This document shows positions 10,559-22,610 of a stretch of 64,000 nucleotides of DNA, one piece after another; the first letter of the stretch is position 1; each line of letters opens with the position of its first letter. A program made the translations under genes and the position numbers. The stretch is from positions 65,044,914-65,108,913 of the forward strand of contig CM063109.1 of the NCBI GenBank assembly GCA_031841125.1, read 5' to 3'. The DNA is from Acanthococcus lagerstroemiae. Taxonomy: Eukaryota; Arthropoda; Insecta; Hemiptera; Eriococcidae. Under the pieces are notes generated by a model, which was not told where the DNA came from, searched no databases, and saw only the letters and a program-made list of their open reading frames with translations.

Positions 10559-13500
10559 CTTTAAATAGAAATGGACCGGTTTGTAAGCAGAATACCAAAA
10601 CTGAAGAAACCAGCGATAGTAGTTGATGTAAAACAGTGCTGCCAGATTGGGCGATTTGGAAACTGATTTTGCGACTAACAAAATTAGTTTGCGATTTGTC
10701 GCAAATTGAGCGATATGAATGAAACAGAATCGCAAATTGGGCGATATCTCCCAACTCCCTACCCCTGTTGGATTCACTTTGTGATTAAGCTCCTACTGGG
10801 CATCCGCTTGGAGCGCTAGTATTGAAAATAATATGTTATCAAGCTACTTGATCATATGGGAATACATAAAAATGCGTGAAGGCATTGTACTTGCCATTCT
10901 TATGCTATGAAATCGTTACAGAGCCCCCCCCCCTTCTCAAAAAAGAAGGTTTGCCAGTTGAGAACTAACCGACGAGCGGAATTTTGGTTTTGCACCACAC
11001 GGGGAAAAGGTCTGGCGCCGGCCTTGTCAGTCAGTTTCAGTTCATTCCACGGAGTTAGTGTACCGAGGTTCAAATCTTCATCACTTGTTTTATCAGATGA
11101 GTCCTCAAATCTCTCAATAAAGGAGTCCTATTGAAAGCCACATGTTGCAAAACTGTTCTGTATTGTCGATGCCCGTCACGTAACTATTGCCAAAGGTCCC
11201 AGAATTTTTTACAAATGTTGGACACAATTTTTTCTCCAAAGCTTGGACTGTCTCCCCGATACATGGAAACTGCTTTGTGCATAGTCCACAGAGGTCGATA
11301 ACTATCACACTTTAAATACACTCACGCACCATACAGTAGAAGAATACAAGTAACACTGTTGTATATATTGAGCAAAACATGGTATTTTTTTGCGCCCAAA
11401 TTTCTCCCGGAAGTGTCTTACAAAGTTTCGGAAAAGTCCCGGAACTCCGAAACTGAATTCTGGTAGACATCCTGCATGACAAGGCTTTTAATGAGACTAC
11501 TTTTTGAGCGAAAAATAGTTCGTTAAATGGAAATTCTTTTCGTTGTGTAGAACACATTTCCTTATGTAAATTTATGGAAGTTCGCTAACAAACGAGTCAG
11601 CAGAGGTGATTTTAACGATGAAACCCCTCACTGGGGCTCAAGGACCACTTCCAAAAGGGGCAGAGAATTTCTTACAGCATTTAACGACTGTAACTGCTCA
11701 TCAGCTATCTCGAGTGGCCATTCAGTTTACCGGGTTGCAGATGTAAATGAGACACCAGACGTCTTGGATTTCTTTGTTGTGAAAGGCGTGTCGCCGAACT
11801 ACATTGATGTGAGAAATCAAAGTGATCTCTCCTCCGACCGGTAGCCATGACTATCAGCTCAAGGATCTTGAAACGATTTCAGTTCCATTAACCACGAGGT
11901 GCGCCAACTGGAAACAGAAACAGAACACTCACACTTCGAGGTTACATTCGCCCGAATTTTCGGTGCTGGAGAATTTCATCTCTGACAAATTTTCTTATCA
12001 CCAAACTTATTTGTGAATAGATCTTAATATTGTCGACTTGTTTACACTTCTGATTGAGTTATTCATAGGGCTCAAGGTTTTTTTTTAATAGCTTCTAGCG
12101 TATTCCTCGTAAAAGCTCTTCATATGTCAACTGATATCGAAGTTTCAAACAACCGCGATCTGGCTGGGGGGGGGGAATCCCCGGCCGGGCCCCTTGGACT
12201 GCGGGCCTGCTTAAAATATGACTTGTTCCATGAATGGGGGGGGGAATGAAAATGAAGGGCCCCAACCAGTATTACCCCTTTACAATTCCCTTGCCAGTCC
12301 GCGGGTGGTTTCAAACTAATCAGCATTATGTGGTACAGAATCCTAGTGCGTTGATCGGTTTCACGTACCCGCCGATGTCTAGAGGTTCATTTAAATCACG
12401 AAGTCATCGTATTTATTTGTCATTCAATTGTTTGGCTGGTAACCTCGTCAGCGTGTATTTCCTTCACGTAAGATGAGGTAAGGTTCAAATCGCAGGCTTA
12501 ATTCTTCTCGATTTTTGCTCCCCCTTTCTGTCTATATGTTCGCCTTGACGGAAGCGATTTGTCCTTTATCGATTATATGTATTGTTTGCTTATAACTTCG
12601 TGTGCAGTTTGGAGCTATAAGTTGTACGTGGAAATAATATTCAATTTTATTGTTGTACTTTTGTCTGCTCGGCAGATAGACCCTCAATATGGATGTTTGT
12701 ATTAGGTTTCGGGGTATAGCGAAATGTTTTTGTTCTTTTCGATCTGGAATATTAGTTCGTGCACTTGATGAACTTTCGAATTGGAATGAATTTGTTTCTA
12801 TTTCAGCCATTAACATTCCGGTTATAGGTTGGACGATCACGTCGGTGTGTTTTCTCAATTCTCATCCCACTGTATAGCTATGGTGTCCGTGTGGCAGTCA
12901 TGCGAACTTGTATATAATTTCTATAGGACGCTAAAATAATGGTTTTATAATTCGGCCCGCGTTCCGTTGTTTTTGTTCTTTTTTTGCTCATATATACCCA
13001 CACCTTCGAATGTTATTAAATTTCCTGCTACCATCAATGAAGTCGCGATTAAAATATTCCAATAACTATCAATTCCAAACGTAATTCGCGGATATCGATT
13101 AGCGTTTGCCCAACGAAGGTCGCTAGCGTTCGGTTGGCGAGTGCCCTGCCATTTTTGACACGCGTGATTGATGAATATACATTTTTGATTTCGAATAATT
13201 AACTCCAGTTGTCGTGTCGCTCATGCATTAAGCACAGCGGCTCCTGCGAAGACGTGATTCGCTTTTTCAGATCACCCGATTCTCCTTTTCAAATGCTGAT
13301 CCGGGGATCCGACACCGAAAGCTATCATTGTGAACGTGTTAAGGCAAATGAGGAATTTGCTCGGTTCGCAATTCCAAATAATGTAAGAGCGAGTTGACTC
13401 CATATGCTGTCAAAAGTGAGCGCGAAGCAAATGCACCGAATTGCGATGTTCGAGTTATTTTTTTATGTTAATCGTGAGGCAGGATTTGGGACAGAGACGA

Positions 13501-13656
13501 GTTTATAAATGAAATCTGTTTCTAAAAAGGTCCTGGAGTACATTTAAGATCTTTTCGGGAATGTTGATGATGATACATTCCTTAGTCTCGATTAGTATGT
13601 TGCGTCTCTCCCCCTTTTCTCTCCTGTGCTAATCTTTTCATTTCTGAGAAAAATCA
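10559..13656. other. unassigned DNA with local degenerate repeats
   Basis: Between 10,625 and 10,750 the words GGGCGAT, GCGATTT and CGCAAATTG recur in direct orientation, forming a short degenerate repeat. G/C runs occur at 10,924-10,934, 12,165-12,174 and 12,237-12,244. No coding motif is recognised; frames such as 12,532-12,858 (minus, 108 codons) have no identifiable domain. Confidence 0.45.
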
Positions 13657-14043
13657 AGGTGGCCATTAGGTCATTTGTTTCAATTTTAAGTCATTTTCTT
13701 TTGTTTGGAAATATTGTCATTGAGTCATCGTTTTCATTTTCCTCCTCCAAAACGTCAAACTCATATTGTATGGCTAAACTTTCATCGACTAGAAATTCTG
13801 GTCCCGTCTACATCAGTTCCTCTAAGTGCATCGGCATCAATGGTATCAGAGGCTTTTGTTTCCTTCAAGAAGTGTTGCAAATTGCTCCTGATACCCGCTC
13901 TTCTGCCATAATGCTGCTACAACCAAAACTGAAATCCTGTGGATACTGAAAGTAGTTGCAAGTAATTTCAGTTAGCGATCCTGTGGCGATATAACTTCTC
14001 CAATCCACGCCATGTTTTCCAACACTCGAGAAATAGAAACTAT

Positions 14044-14320
14044 CAGTGGCGTAGCCAGGATTTTCCCAAGGGGGGAGGGGGAAGTAAGATTTTAAAGGGA
14101 GAAAGAGTCGAAAATTGAGATATTTTTTAAAAATCGCCGATATTAGAGGACTGCTTTATAAAAATGAAGGTAAAAAATTACTGCTCGAGCGAAAGTTCTT
14201 TGAAAAAACGTGTTTTAAAAGCGAAAATTGCTCATTTTTGCATATTTTACATTCAATTTCAGGTTCAGGTGCCTTGGGAGGGCATTCGCCCCCTTCGTCG
14301 CCCCCTTGGCTACGCCACTG
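14044..14320. mobile_element. nonautonomous hAT MITE, family CAGTGGCGTAGCCA, copy 1
   Basis: A 277-bp element with 14-bp terminal inverted repeats CAGTGGCGTAGCCA (14,044-14,057 and, inverted, 14,307-14,320). Flanking 8-bp duplications GAAACTAT (14,036-14,043) and GAAACCAT (14,321-14,328) differ at one base. The related hAT copy at 60.8 kb has a single GAAACCAT at the matching place (60,826-60,833), which proves an insertion there. Confidence 0.93.
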
Positions 14321-14425
14321 GAAACCATGACTTTAAATAAAAGCTCGATACCTAATAGCAGAGACTTGTAGTCCGTATTTTAGGCGTTTAATTGAGAATG
14401 TCATTAAAAGTAATGCCTATTATTA

Positions 14426-15345
14426 AATAATGGAAAACAAATTACACCCATCCCCAAAAAACGGAATAACAGTTGACGAACAAGCCACATAGTTAGTCGA
14501 AACTGCAACCTGTGGAGGACAATAACTAACCTTCAATAATAATAGAACAAAAATTGAGATAAACAATAGAATAACCAGAGCATGAGCCAAGTATTGGTCG
14601 CTTAGCAATATCTTCAAAGGACCCTGCACGAACCACCAAAAAAGCATCATCTCTAGACTGTGCTACGGGTGCCAAGCCTGGACGCTGAAAAAAGAAAACC
14701 TAAACTTTTTATAAAACACCCGAAATTTTGAAAAAATCAATGCCGGGAATAAGACTGATGGATAAAATCAATCTAAATAAAATGTATAAAAAACTGCTTC
14801 TTATTGGAAATATCGAGACGTATGTAAGGTAACAGACATGGAATTGTGGAGAGCATGTTAGTTGAATGAAAGAACCTGTAGAACCACCTTTTGGCAACCC
14901 CCCCCCCACCTCCCATCTTAATAGAAAACCCGGCAGACAACCCAATAGATGGCGCGACGACTTCAAACAATTTCTAGGCGAATACAATTTTCAAAAAATA
15001 GCACAAGACCGGAAATGTGAAAGCGCCTTCTCTTTTTTCATTTTTGATTTCAACCCAAGCCCTGGAATCCGCCCTTTCGAGCATTACCTCAGAGTCGTCG
15101 GGGAGGCTGTTAAGTCTGTCTTTAGTCCTCTTTCCTTCTTGCCGAAAAACCCGAGACCTCCAGATTCCGAGACCAGCGCGCTATCCACTCGGCCAGTCAG
15201 ACCCCTAGATGGGAGCGCCGTAGGAAACCCTTTGTTCAGTATGGGTTAGGGTAGCGAGGGCTATGCTCTGGCCTGAGAAAATTTAGCATTACTGATTTTA
15301 AGGAGGCATACGATCCTCAATAAAGGTATTTTGATTTTGAATAAG
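14426..15345 (+). mobile_element. 5'-truncated RTE-type retrotransposon fragment (copy 3, TTGAT-tail class), with nested SINE
   Basis: Plus-strand 3' part of an RTE-type element. Recognisable protein blocks are EINNRITRAWAKYWSLSNIFKG (about 14,550-14,620, shortened here by small gaps), YGCQAWTLKKE, RKPGRQPNRWRDDFKQFL (14,925-14,980) and, after the SINE at 15,028-15,206, RWERRRKPFVQYGL. It ends CAATAAAGGTATTTTGATTTTGA near 15,315-15,340. Left and right flanks match the hAT copy at 60.9 kb, but about 35 bp of that sequence are missing at the junction, suggesting a small target deletion at insertion instead of a duplication. Confidence 0.8.
15028..15206 (-). mobile_element. tRNA-derived SINE, family S1, copy 2
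   Basis: On the minus strand the head GACTGGCCGAGTGGATAGCG contains a good A box (TGGCCGAGTGG). The expected B box is interrupted: GGTCTCGGGTT joins directly to TTTCGGCAAGAAGG, so about 45 bp from the B box into the body are deleted relative to copy 4. The body ends GGGCTTGGGTTGAAATC with an A-rich tail. Flanking sequences AAATGTGAAAGCGCC (left) and AGATGGGAGCGCC (right) look like a diverged target duplication inside the RTE 3' coding end. Confidence 0.8.
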
Positions 15346-16148
15346 AAAAGGTTACGAATTTGTATTAGCTTTTGGTCTAAATATAAGAACAAGGTGATAG
15401 TTGCTAATTTAGAAGCAATTTTCCAAGGCTCTGCTGAAGCTAAAGTCATTCTTCTAGGATAAGACTCACTTGCCGTTGAAAAATTTGTTAATGTTGGGTT
15501 CAGATGGTCCCAATGTTAACAAATCAGTGTTTGGTTATTTCAACGAGAAAGCGAGAGTTATACGTTCTAAAAATTTATTGAACTTGGGGACTTGTAACAT
15601 ACACAGAGTCCACAGTGCCTTTTCAAAACGTTTTTATGAAATTGACCATGGAAGTGTAGAATTTGTTACAGCTTTGCATCATTTTATTCATACACACCCT
15701 GACGGAGAAGCAGATATCCGCAACATTTGACGGAAAAAAATGAAATTGCCACCTGTAAAAATACCCGAACATATTTCAGTTCGTTGGTTGACTTTGAGAG
15801 ACTCAATAAAAATAATAATTGAGCAAAGTCCTGCATTTAGAGAATATTTTTTGGTTTTCCTACCAAAAGAGAAGCCGAAACTATTAAAAAGCAAATTTCA
15901 TAAAGTTATTCATTCTTCTTCATTGAAGGAAACTCACAAAGCTGAATTAGAATAATTCCTATTTGCAGTTTTCCACTTATTCACCAATATGACTGAAAAG
16001 TTTCAATCTTCCCATGAGATACTAATCCACATTTTGCATTCAGAAATGCGTTCACTGTTTATAACATTTCTTAGTCGTGTTATGAAACCATCTAACATTT
16101 CGTTTGTGAAGTTTAACGAATCCATATTGGACTCTTACCTATTAAAGA
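15346..16148 (+). pseudogene. hAT-type transposase, central part (copy 1)
   Basis: Reading frames 15,470-15,730 and 15,740-15,955 correspond to the middle of a hAT transposase of the DUF4371/ZMYM-like type. MLGSDGPNVNKSVFGYF matches the conserved 'DGA/PNV..K.S.' block, the following H-R-V-H-S-A-F matches the C-H-S-L-H..A block with Cys lost, and ISVRWLTLRDSIKIIIEQ matches the 'D.RW.S....I..I..Q' block. The expected catalytic acidic residue before RW is replaced by Val in both window copies. The first frame ends at TGA (15,728-15,730) and downstream readings are frame-broken. The parallel copy is at 61,071-61,448. Confidence 0.75.
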
Positions 16149-16797
16149 AGTAATAATAATAAATAACCTTTATTGGGGTTTCACAACTGTGTGCTTAAAA
16201 TATCTGATTTTTTTCTAGCTCGTGCCACCCTGGCCCATATTGAGCAGAGGTCTCTTGCAGACGCTCCCATTCTTTCCGGTGCCGCGCAATTTAGAAAAAT
16301 TTTTCTGTGCTTATAACTCTGTTTAGATCGTTTCTCCACCTTGCGTGAGGTTTTCCTTGTTTTCGATGGAGGTATGGAAATAACCAAAATGTGATTCTAT
16401 AGGTCCATGGGCCGTCCTTCAATCGAGTTACATGCCCACCCCATTTCCATTTTTGTCTTCTGACTAATTTAATCACGTTTCTTTTTAATTGTGCTTGTTC
16501 TTAACTTGTCTTTTAGTTTAATGTTTAACATGGAGCGTTTCATGGCTTTTGGGTAGTTCTTAAGTGATTTAGTAGTTTTTCTTTCAGTTTCCGTGTTTGG
16601 CACCCATATGTGAGGGTTGGAATTATACAGGCGTTGAACATTTTGCTTTTCTAGTGATTAGTAAAAGGACCTTTGAAAATAATTTTTAAGGACCAGTATT
16701 TTGCCGAGGCTTTTGTGATCCTGTTATTAATCTCGTTTCTCATTTTCCCTTTGAAACTAAATTGCTGTCCCAGATAAGTTGCTGTTTGGACAGAAGT
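16149..16797 (-). mobile_element. 5'-truncated RTE-type retrotransposon fragment (copy 4, TTA-tail class)
   Basis: Minus-strand RTE 3' end. From the 5' side: a YLGQQFSF segment (about 16,780-16,755), EINNRITKASAKYWSLK-IIFKG, PTLTYGCQT, LVRRQKWKWGGHVTRLKDGPWTY (16,291-16,476 frame), ARWRNDLNRV and, frameshifted, KEWERLQETSAQYGPGW. The minus-strand 3' end is AATAAAGGTTATTTATTATTATT, as in copy 1. The 7-bp AGAAGTA before and after the insertion (about 16,146-16,152 and 16,792-16,798) is a probable target duplication, since the matching hAT copy at 61.84 kb has only one equivalent site. Confidence 0.85.
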
Positions 16798-17220
16798 ACT
16801 TGTATCTAAAAAGGGGAAAACTGAACTATCTTCTACTAATGAAATAGAGAAGTTGGATTTTTTGTTATGTTGTCGAAAGAGCCATTTAGCTATGGCAGAA
16901 TATTTAAATGCTTAAAATGCTCAAGTCAATCAGAAATTTCAGCTCCGAGATTTATCAGATTTCTAGAACCAAAAAACATTAAAAGTGATCCTAATTTTGC
17001 TTGAGATGTTGAAAACATTTCAGACTTACTGAATATTAGTGAAATAAATACAGTATTACGAGTATATGATGAATATATGCTATTAAAATGTGAGAACATT
17101 TTTGAAGAAGAAATGTCCAGCAGTAATTTTTGGACCAAAGTATTTATTTTGAAATATGAATCGGGGTTTGAAAAGTATCCTAATCTATTCATTATTTTTC
17201 AAATTTGTGCAGAATAAGTT
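16798..17220 (+). pseudogene. hAT transposase C-terminal dimerisation region (copy 1)
   Basis: Resumes the hAT reading after the RTE insertion. The last readable part, about 17,020-17,216, contains NFWTKVFILKYESGFEKYPNLF (split here), resembling the hATC dimerisation region with its W....YP.L pattern. Stops and small indels break it. The copy at 62,088-62,282 keeps one open frame over the same residues (MLNISEINNTVLPIIYDEYM at its start). Confidence 0.65.
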
Positions 17221-17415
17221 TTTTTTTTTTCCGCTTCGAATATTGGAATTTTGAGTTAAGCGTGCTTCATGGAAAAGAATAATAACTAGAATTTTGTTCC
17301 GACAGTGTACGCAGTCCCACAAAAACTGGTACACAAGAAGCTAAAACTCTTGAAATTTTGGTCGTTTTAGGTCACTTTTTCAATTTCTTAAAGGAAAGGT
17401 TTGAGTGGCCACCGT

Positions 17416-17825
17416 GAATGATTTACGTTTTATCTTCATAGGTCATTCTTTGCATTCTCAATGCTCTAATGTTCCATGTTTTTATTTGTTTCAGGTGAGT
17501 GTCGATTTCTTAATATTATGTCCATGGTTGCGGAATGAACAGTATACTTGTAAGTACCTGAGAATATATAAGTATGTACCTTCTTGGAGTATTTCTTATG
17601 AAAATATTTCGTTGTGGGACGGGCTATTGCCCCCGTTTCCCTCCCCTTGTATGCCTGTCTAATCTGAAACAATTCAAACAAGTCAAAAATGTAGAAACAG
17701 CGCTCTGAGCAGGCCGGAAAGAGTCTCGAAGAATTTAGTGCGGTCTCGCAAAATTTAAAAGTGTCTTATTGAGTATTATAGAGCCTGAGCGAGGCTTACA
17801 GTATTTTAGTTAGAAAGTGGCTTAT
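17416..17825. repeat. sequence shared with 62,475-62,886 beyond the hAT end
   Basis: The two hAT copies stay similar for about 410 bp after the GTGGCCACCGTG terminus, through the blocks TTTATTTGTTTCAGGTGAG, TTGTGGGACGGGC and GTCTTATTGAGTATTATAG. So the repeated unit is larger than a simple TIR-to-TIR element. Open frames in this part (17,405-17,662 and 62,465-62,824) are not maintained consistently and are not called genes. Confidence 0.7.
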
Positions 17826-18160
17826 TTATGAGCGGATTCCAGTTAAATGGTCTGAGGGGCTAAATGTATTACCCTTTTCAAAAAGTCGATTTTAGTGTCC
17901 CATAGTAGATCTTCAATTTATTTTCAAAACTTTCTGAACTGCTAAATTGATCTTCTGGGGGTTGGTGCTCCCAGCGCCCTCATCCCGAATGTTCTATATT
18001 TAAATTGCTCCATTAGTAGAAATGTACAGAACTATTTGCTGGGTATTTAAAAAACTGTATTTTTAACGGTACTAGATCATTTTTATGTGTGGTGGGGGGC
18101 TTAGTCTCCAGCACCCCTGCAAAGCCTACCTATAGGCTTATCAAGTCTGGAAGTATGAGT

Positions 18161-18231
18161 GGGGCTGGTAGCCAAATGGATAGTGTACTAGATTTTCGAC
18201 TAAATAGCGGCAGACTCGGATACCACGGCCA
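18161..18231 (+). repeat. weak tRNA-like segment
   Basis: GGCTGGTAGCCAAATGGATAG contains an A-box-like TAGCCAAATGG, and GACTCGGATACC about 40 bp later is a poor B box. It may be a decayed tRNA-derived repeat; a functional tRNA is not supported. Confidence 0.25.
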
Positions 18232-21200
18232 GGAGGCTTGGTCTGAAAATATTACAAAACTTGACTCAGTGGTAGAAGGATGGGAAGCTCAAGAATGGAC
18301 TCTGTATCTGGGATACATACGAATCGATATGCTACATATGCTAGATGTGATCTGAAAATTATTCTTACTAATCAACTTCTTTATAACATCTTTAGTAAAA
18401 GGGTCAAAACTGAGACGTGTGTATACAAATTAATCGAAATATATATGTAAAGAGCTGGGTCACGTCGTTGCTCGGTAGTTTGATTTAAATCAGCCAATCA
18501 AAAGCCAGGAAACACGAACGTAGTAGGATAGTCACCTTGAAAGTTCAATGACATCTGTAGGAAAAGGGTTCAGGTAGTGACATGTATAAATTTGAAATGA
18601 GAAGGATGTGAAGAAGAATTCGATTACATCAGCGGCTTATAGTAAAATTCAACTCAATGTCTGAAAACACCATGGGCTTACTGAAGTAAGTTCAATGACC
18701 TGTAGGTGTCCTTGGACGCTTTTCTGACCTCGTTCCAGAATAAACAAAATCCTACTACTTGTATAAAACTAGTTTGCTTGCGATTTTCGTGTATCAGTTT
18801 TATGAGAAACTATAAGGCACGGATGGCCCTGATGAATCGATAAAAATGGTATTTGACAATTTTTTATGTTCCGCTTTTGCAGTATTCGAAAATACGAGTA
18901 TTTTTAATAACTGAAATTACTGCGCTAGCTAGGTGAAACACGAATCCCGGAAATAAACTGCCTCTTGAAGGTTTATCGAAATTGGTGACGGTCCAAAACC
19001 AAACATTAGCGACAATATACTCGCAAAATTTTACGGTATGTGATTTTCACCAGTAATCCGCCATGAATAGATTGGATGACGATTTCTGATCAGAGCCCCA
19101 GGGTTGCCAATTTATGATTTCAGTGATGAAATTACGTTTCCTTACTTGCTAAAAACAATTTAACGATTTGAAATGGCACATCCAGGATTGCTGTAGGAGC
19201 TTCAACCACTCCACCGGGCTTACACCTGGCATTACAGTACTAAAAAAAAAAAAGATGAAGTTCCAGCAAGCTCGTGACATAGGCGGGGCTCCTTCAGTCG
19301 AAAAACTGCATTTTCTTATTCATATTGTTTACAGTTTAAAAAAATATTATTTTCTTTGATCGAGAATACCTGATTTATAGAGTGTCTTTGCCCTTATCTC
19401 CTCGAAAATACCTTAAACTTTCTCGACTCAACGTCCTGAGCCACGATTGCTTCCCCGCCTGAATTTAAAAAAATAGATTTACCACTCAAGATTTGCCGCT
19501 GGCTATTTTTTGTCGCTACAATTCATACCTGTTCCGCAGTTTTTTCAAAAGTGCATTGAATTTGTTGCACGAATATGGTTTGAAGGTACCGAAGTCAAGA
19601 AATTTGCATTTTTTGTAGTTCCAATTACATGTTTCCTTGCGGGCAAAATTCTGTAGTCAGTTAGAAGCGTTTTTATTTGTGCATCGTAAAAGTGATCAAT
19701 TATAATGAAAAAAAGTTGTCCATAACCTTGTAGAATATGTTAATTTGTATTTCTATATTCGTCATATTCGTCAGCGTCGTCTTCTATTTTAGCCAAATTA
19801 ATTGCAATTTTTTATCCGGATACTCGACCGAAAGAAGTGCAATATTGTTTCATAATTGTGAAAATAGCGTACTTGAGGTAATCAGCATTATATTTATAAG
19901 AATTTTTGGCCCCTTTTTTCATGTTGAAATTTGTTGTTCGACTCCATTCTCCAAATTTTCGGTTTGAAAAACTCATGCTACAGCTTGGCTGGAGATTCTG
20001 TCCGAACTGAACCCATGTTTCCTGTGTAGTTCAGGGTTGGTGTATGGAAACCGATTCTTCGAGTGGATTAGCTAAAAGCTAGTTCTGATGACGTGGAAGG
20101 AAGAGATTAAGGAAATAGTTGTATAATTTAATTTTTTGCTCGTAAACTGCTTGTTTTCAGTAAATCCAAGTAATTTTGGGGAAGACGAATTTATCTTAAA
20201 ATCCCATCCTCTTTATGTATGCACTATTCCTTGTGCCTCTGGGCCTGCAGGACCTTTGAGGTTCAAATCGATGTAATTTTGTTTGTCAGTTTGTAGAGGG
20301 GAAAGGTCTCACTCCGTTACCATTGTATATGGTTCTCCTTACAACTGGATGCGATTGAAACGTATGGAATAGTTCATGTAGGGAATGTCATAATTTTCCG
20401 TTTTGATTGAAGCTATTCTTCCCGAACCGTTGAATATTTGAAAATGTTGGAGGAAAACGAATTTTTGAAGAATCTTCCAGTTATATGTATGCCCCGAAAA
20501 TGTAACAGACCATCCTAGTTTACTACATTATCAGTATGCCTTCTGAAAGATCCAGAAGAACACCTACTTTCCTCCTTCAGACATGTCGATGGCAATCTGG
20601 CCTCTGGACTACAGGTTGTCTGAAAATAAGTTTTAAATATTTTATAAATGAATGTCCGATGACTCGAATGTATTGAAGAAAATTTCAGGTTTACTAGGAG
20701 GTGAGACAAGTCAAGCGAATCAAAAAGTATGATACTATAATGTGACTTGGCAATCATTGCCGATGATTTTCTGAAATTTAGGAACTTCATTGTAATTATT
20801 TTTCTTCATTCGTCAATGATTCATTTGAGTATTTAAGTCTGATGAACGGTATTATTATCTTTGAGAACCCATTTCTCTGTAATTCTTAAAAAATGGACTT
20901 GTGGTGTTTCGTGAGTCATGCAATATAATCCGAAAGGGGGGGGGGCGCAGTTTGTCTTGGGTTTGCGTATGAAGACGTGTTTTCTTCTTAGAAATTTCAT
21001 AAATAATACTTTTTTAGTATTTCCATAACAGAAAGCCAGCCTAACATCCTGCCAGACTGTGAAAGAATAAGTTATCTCTCACATTCAGTTTTAAGACTTC
21101 CAAGACACATCGATACTCTGCTAAGACTACAGCGTGTTAATACTATCCCCAAGATTTGGTATTGCTACGTACTCGACTTTAAATTCATTTCGTTGTCAAG

Positions 21201-21559
21201 AAAATAATCCTTCGTTTAAATTTACTTATACTGATTGATAATATAATGCTGAACATCACGACAAAATTGTGTGTAACCAACTACGGAGAAAAAAAAAATG
21301 GAAAAATGGCTGAAATAAATCATGAAGGAAAAATTACAAGTACAGATTTACATAAGTAGTGCGTTTTTGTGGGATCAGTTCTCGGTTGTCACGTTACTAA
21401 AAATTGCGTACGCTTTGATAATTCGGAGGATGGCTATTGTTTCAATAGTAATGGACCAAGAGTGCCGCTGCAGTAGAAATTTTCTCGATAAGTTGACTAG
21501 GAAATTTTGGCGAAGCATTTTTCAAAGCTCCATGTTGCCAGCGGCACTTGTATGCGGTA
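18232..21559. other. unassigned DNA
   Basis: No domain, RNA or clear mobile element is recognised. A G run lies at 20,936-20,945. Short frames at 19,737-19,967, 20,515-20,790 (minus) and 21,322-21,645 have no known motif; the last one overlaps the start of the tandem array. Confidence 0.45.
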
Positions 21560-22610
21560 TAGGAATGAAACCAATGCAGAAAAATTGTGCTTTAATTGTG
21601 TTTTTTGTGCTTCCAATTGCAGAATTTGTGCTCCATTCCTTCTGAAGTTATAGCCAAAAAATAAATAAAAGTAGGTCAATGTGCTGCTGGCGACATTCAA
21701 AGGGAATTTCGAAATTAACTCCGATGGAAATGAACACCCGCTAAAATCAATCTGCTAAATTTGCGCTTTTTTGTGCCAACAATTTTAAGCCCCCCAGTTC
21801 CCCCTTCTCGCTCCCCCTTGATGGTGCACAACATTTGTCTCGCATTACCAAATCGAAAGTATGCAGAAAAGTTGTGCTCTAATTGTACTTCATGTTCTCA
21901 CCAGCTCCACCATTTTTGCACGAACTGTCCCCAAGTTATGACCAAAAACTAAAAGTGGGTCAATGTGCCGCTGGCGACATGCAATGAAAATAATGAAATT
22001 AACTCCATTGAAACTGAACACGACTTAAAATGATTGTGCTGAAATCGTGCTTTTTTGTGCCAACAATATCGATCCCCCCAGCACCCCCTCCCCGGGACAA
22101 AATTTTCCTCGCATTACCAAGTCGAAAGTATGCAGAAAAATTGTGCTCCAGTTGTGCTTTATTTTCCCACCAGCCCCATCATTTTTGTACAAACTGCCCC
22201 CAAGTTATGACCAAAAAACCAAAAGTGGGGTCAATGTGCCGCTGGCAACGTGCAATATGAAATTAACTCCAATGAAACTGAACATAAATTAAAATGATTG
22301 TGCTGAAATTGTGCTTTTTTGTGCCAACAACTTCGAGCTCCCCCAGTTCCCCCTCCCTGCCCTACCTGATGGGGGCACAAAATTTTTCTTGCATTACCAA
22401 GTCGAAAGTATGCAGAAAAATTGTGCTCTAGCTGTGTTTCATTTTCCTACCAGCCTCACCATTTTTTCACAAGTCGCCCCCACGTTATGACCAAAAAACC
22501 GAAAGTGGGGGTCAGTGTGCCGCTGGCGACGTGCAATGTGAAATTAACTTCAATGAAACTGAACAAAACCTAAAATGATTGTGTTGAAATTGTGCTTTTT
22601 TGTGCCGACA
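21560..22610. repeat. tandem array 1, unit about 270-287 bp, four copies
   Basis: The word ATGCAGAAAA recurs at 21,574, 21,861, 22,130 and 22,410, and the word GTGC(C/T)GCTGG at 21,681, 21,965, 22,236 and 22,517. Both sets give the same period of 271-287 bp. Each unit also carries TTATGACCAAAAA, a run of C-rich CCCCCAG...CCCC and TTGTGCTTTTTTGTGCC. Units are diverged, with length changes mostly in the C-rich part. The C-poor first unit is the most different. Confidence 0.9.

Larger units (their letters stand above)
13657..17415 (+). mobile_element. hAT transposon relic, copy 1, broken by three insertions
   Basis: Homologous over its whole length to 60,444-62,474. It starts with a degenerate CAAGGTGGCCA end and contains the decayed transposase. 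It is interrupted by a hAT MITE (14,044-14,320), by an RTE fragment with a nested SINE (14,426-15,345) and by a minus-strand RTE fragment (16,149-16,797). The last recognisable terminus is GTGGCCACCGTG near 17,407-17,418, complementary in style to the GGTGGCCA start; CAGGGTGGCCAC-type ends are common in hAT elements. The copy has many stops and frameshifts. Confidence 0.8.
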
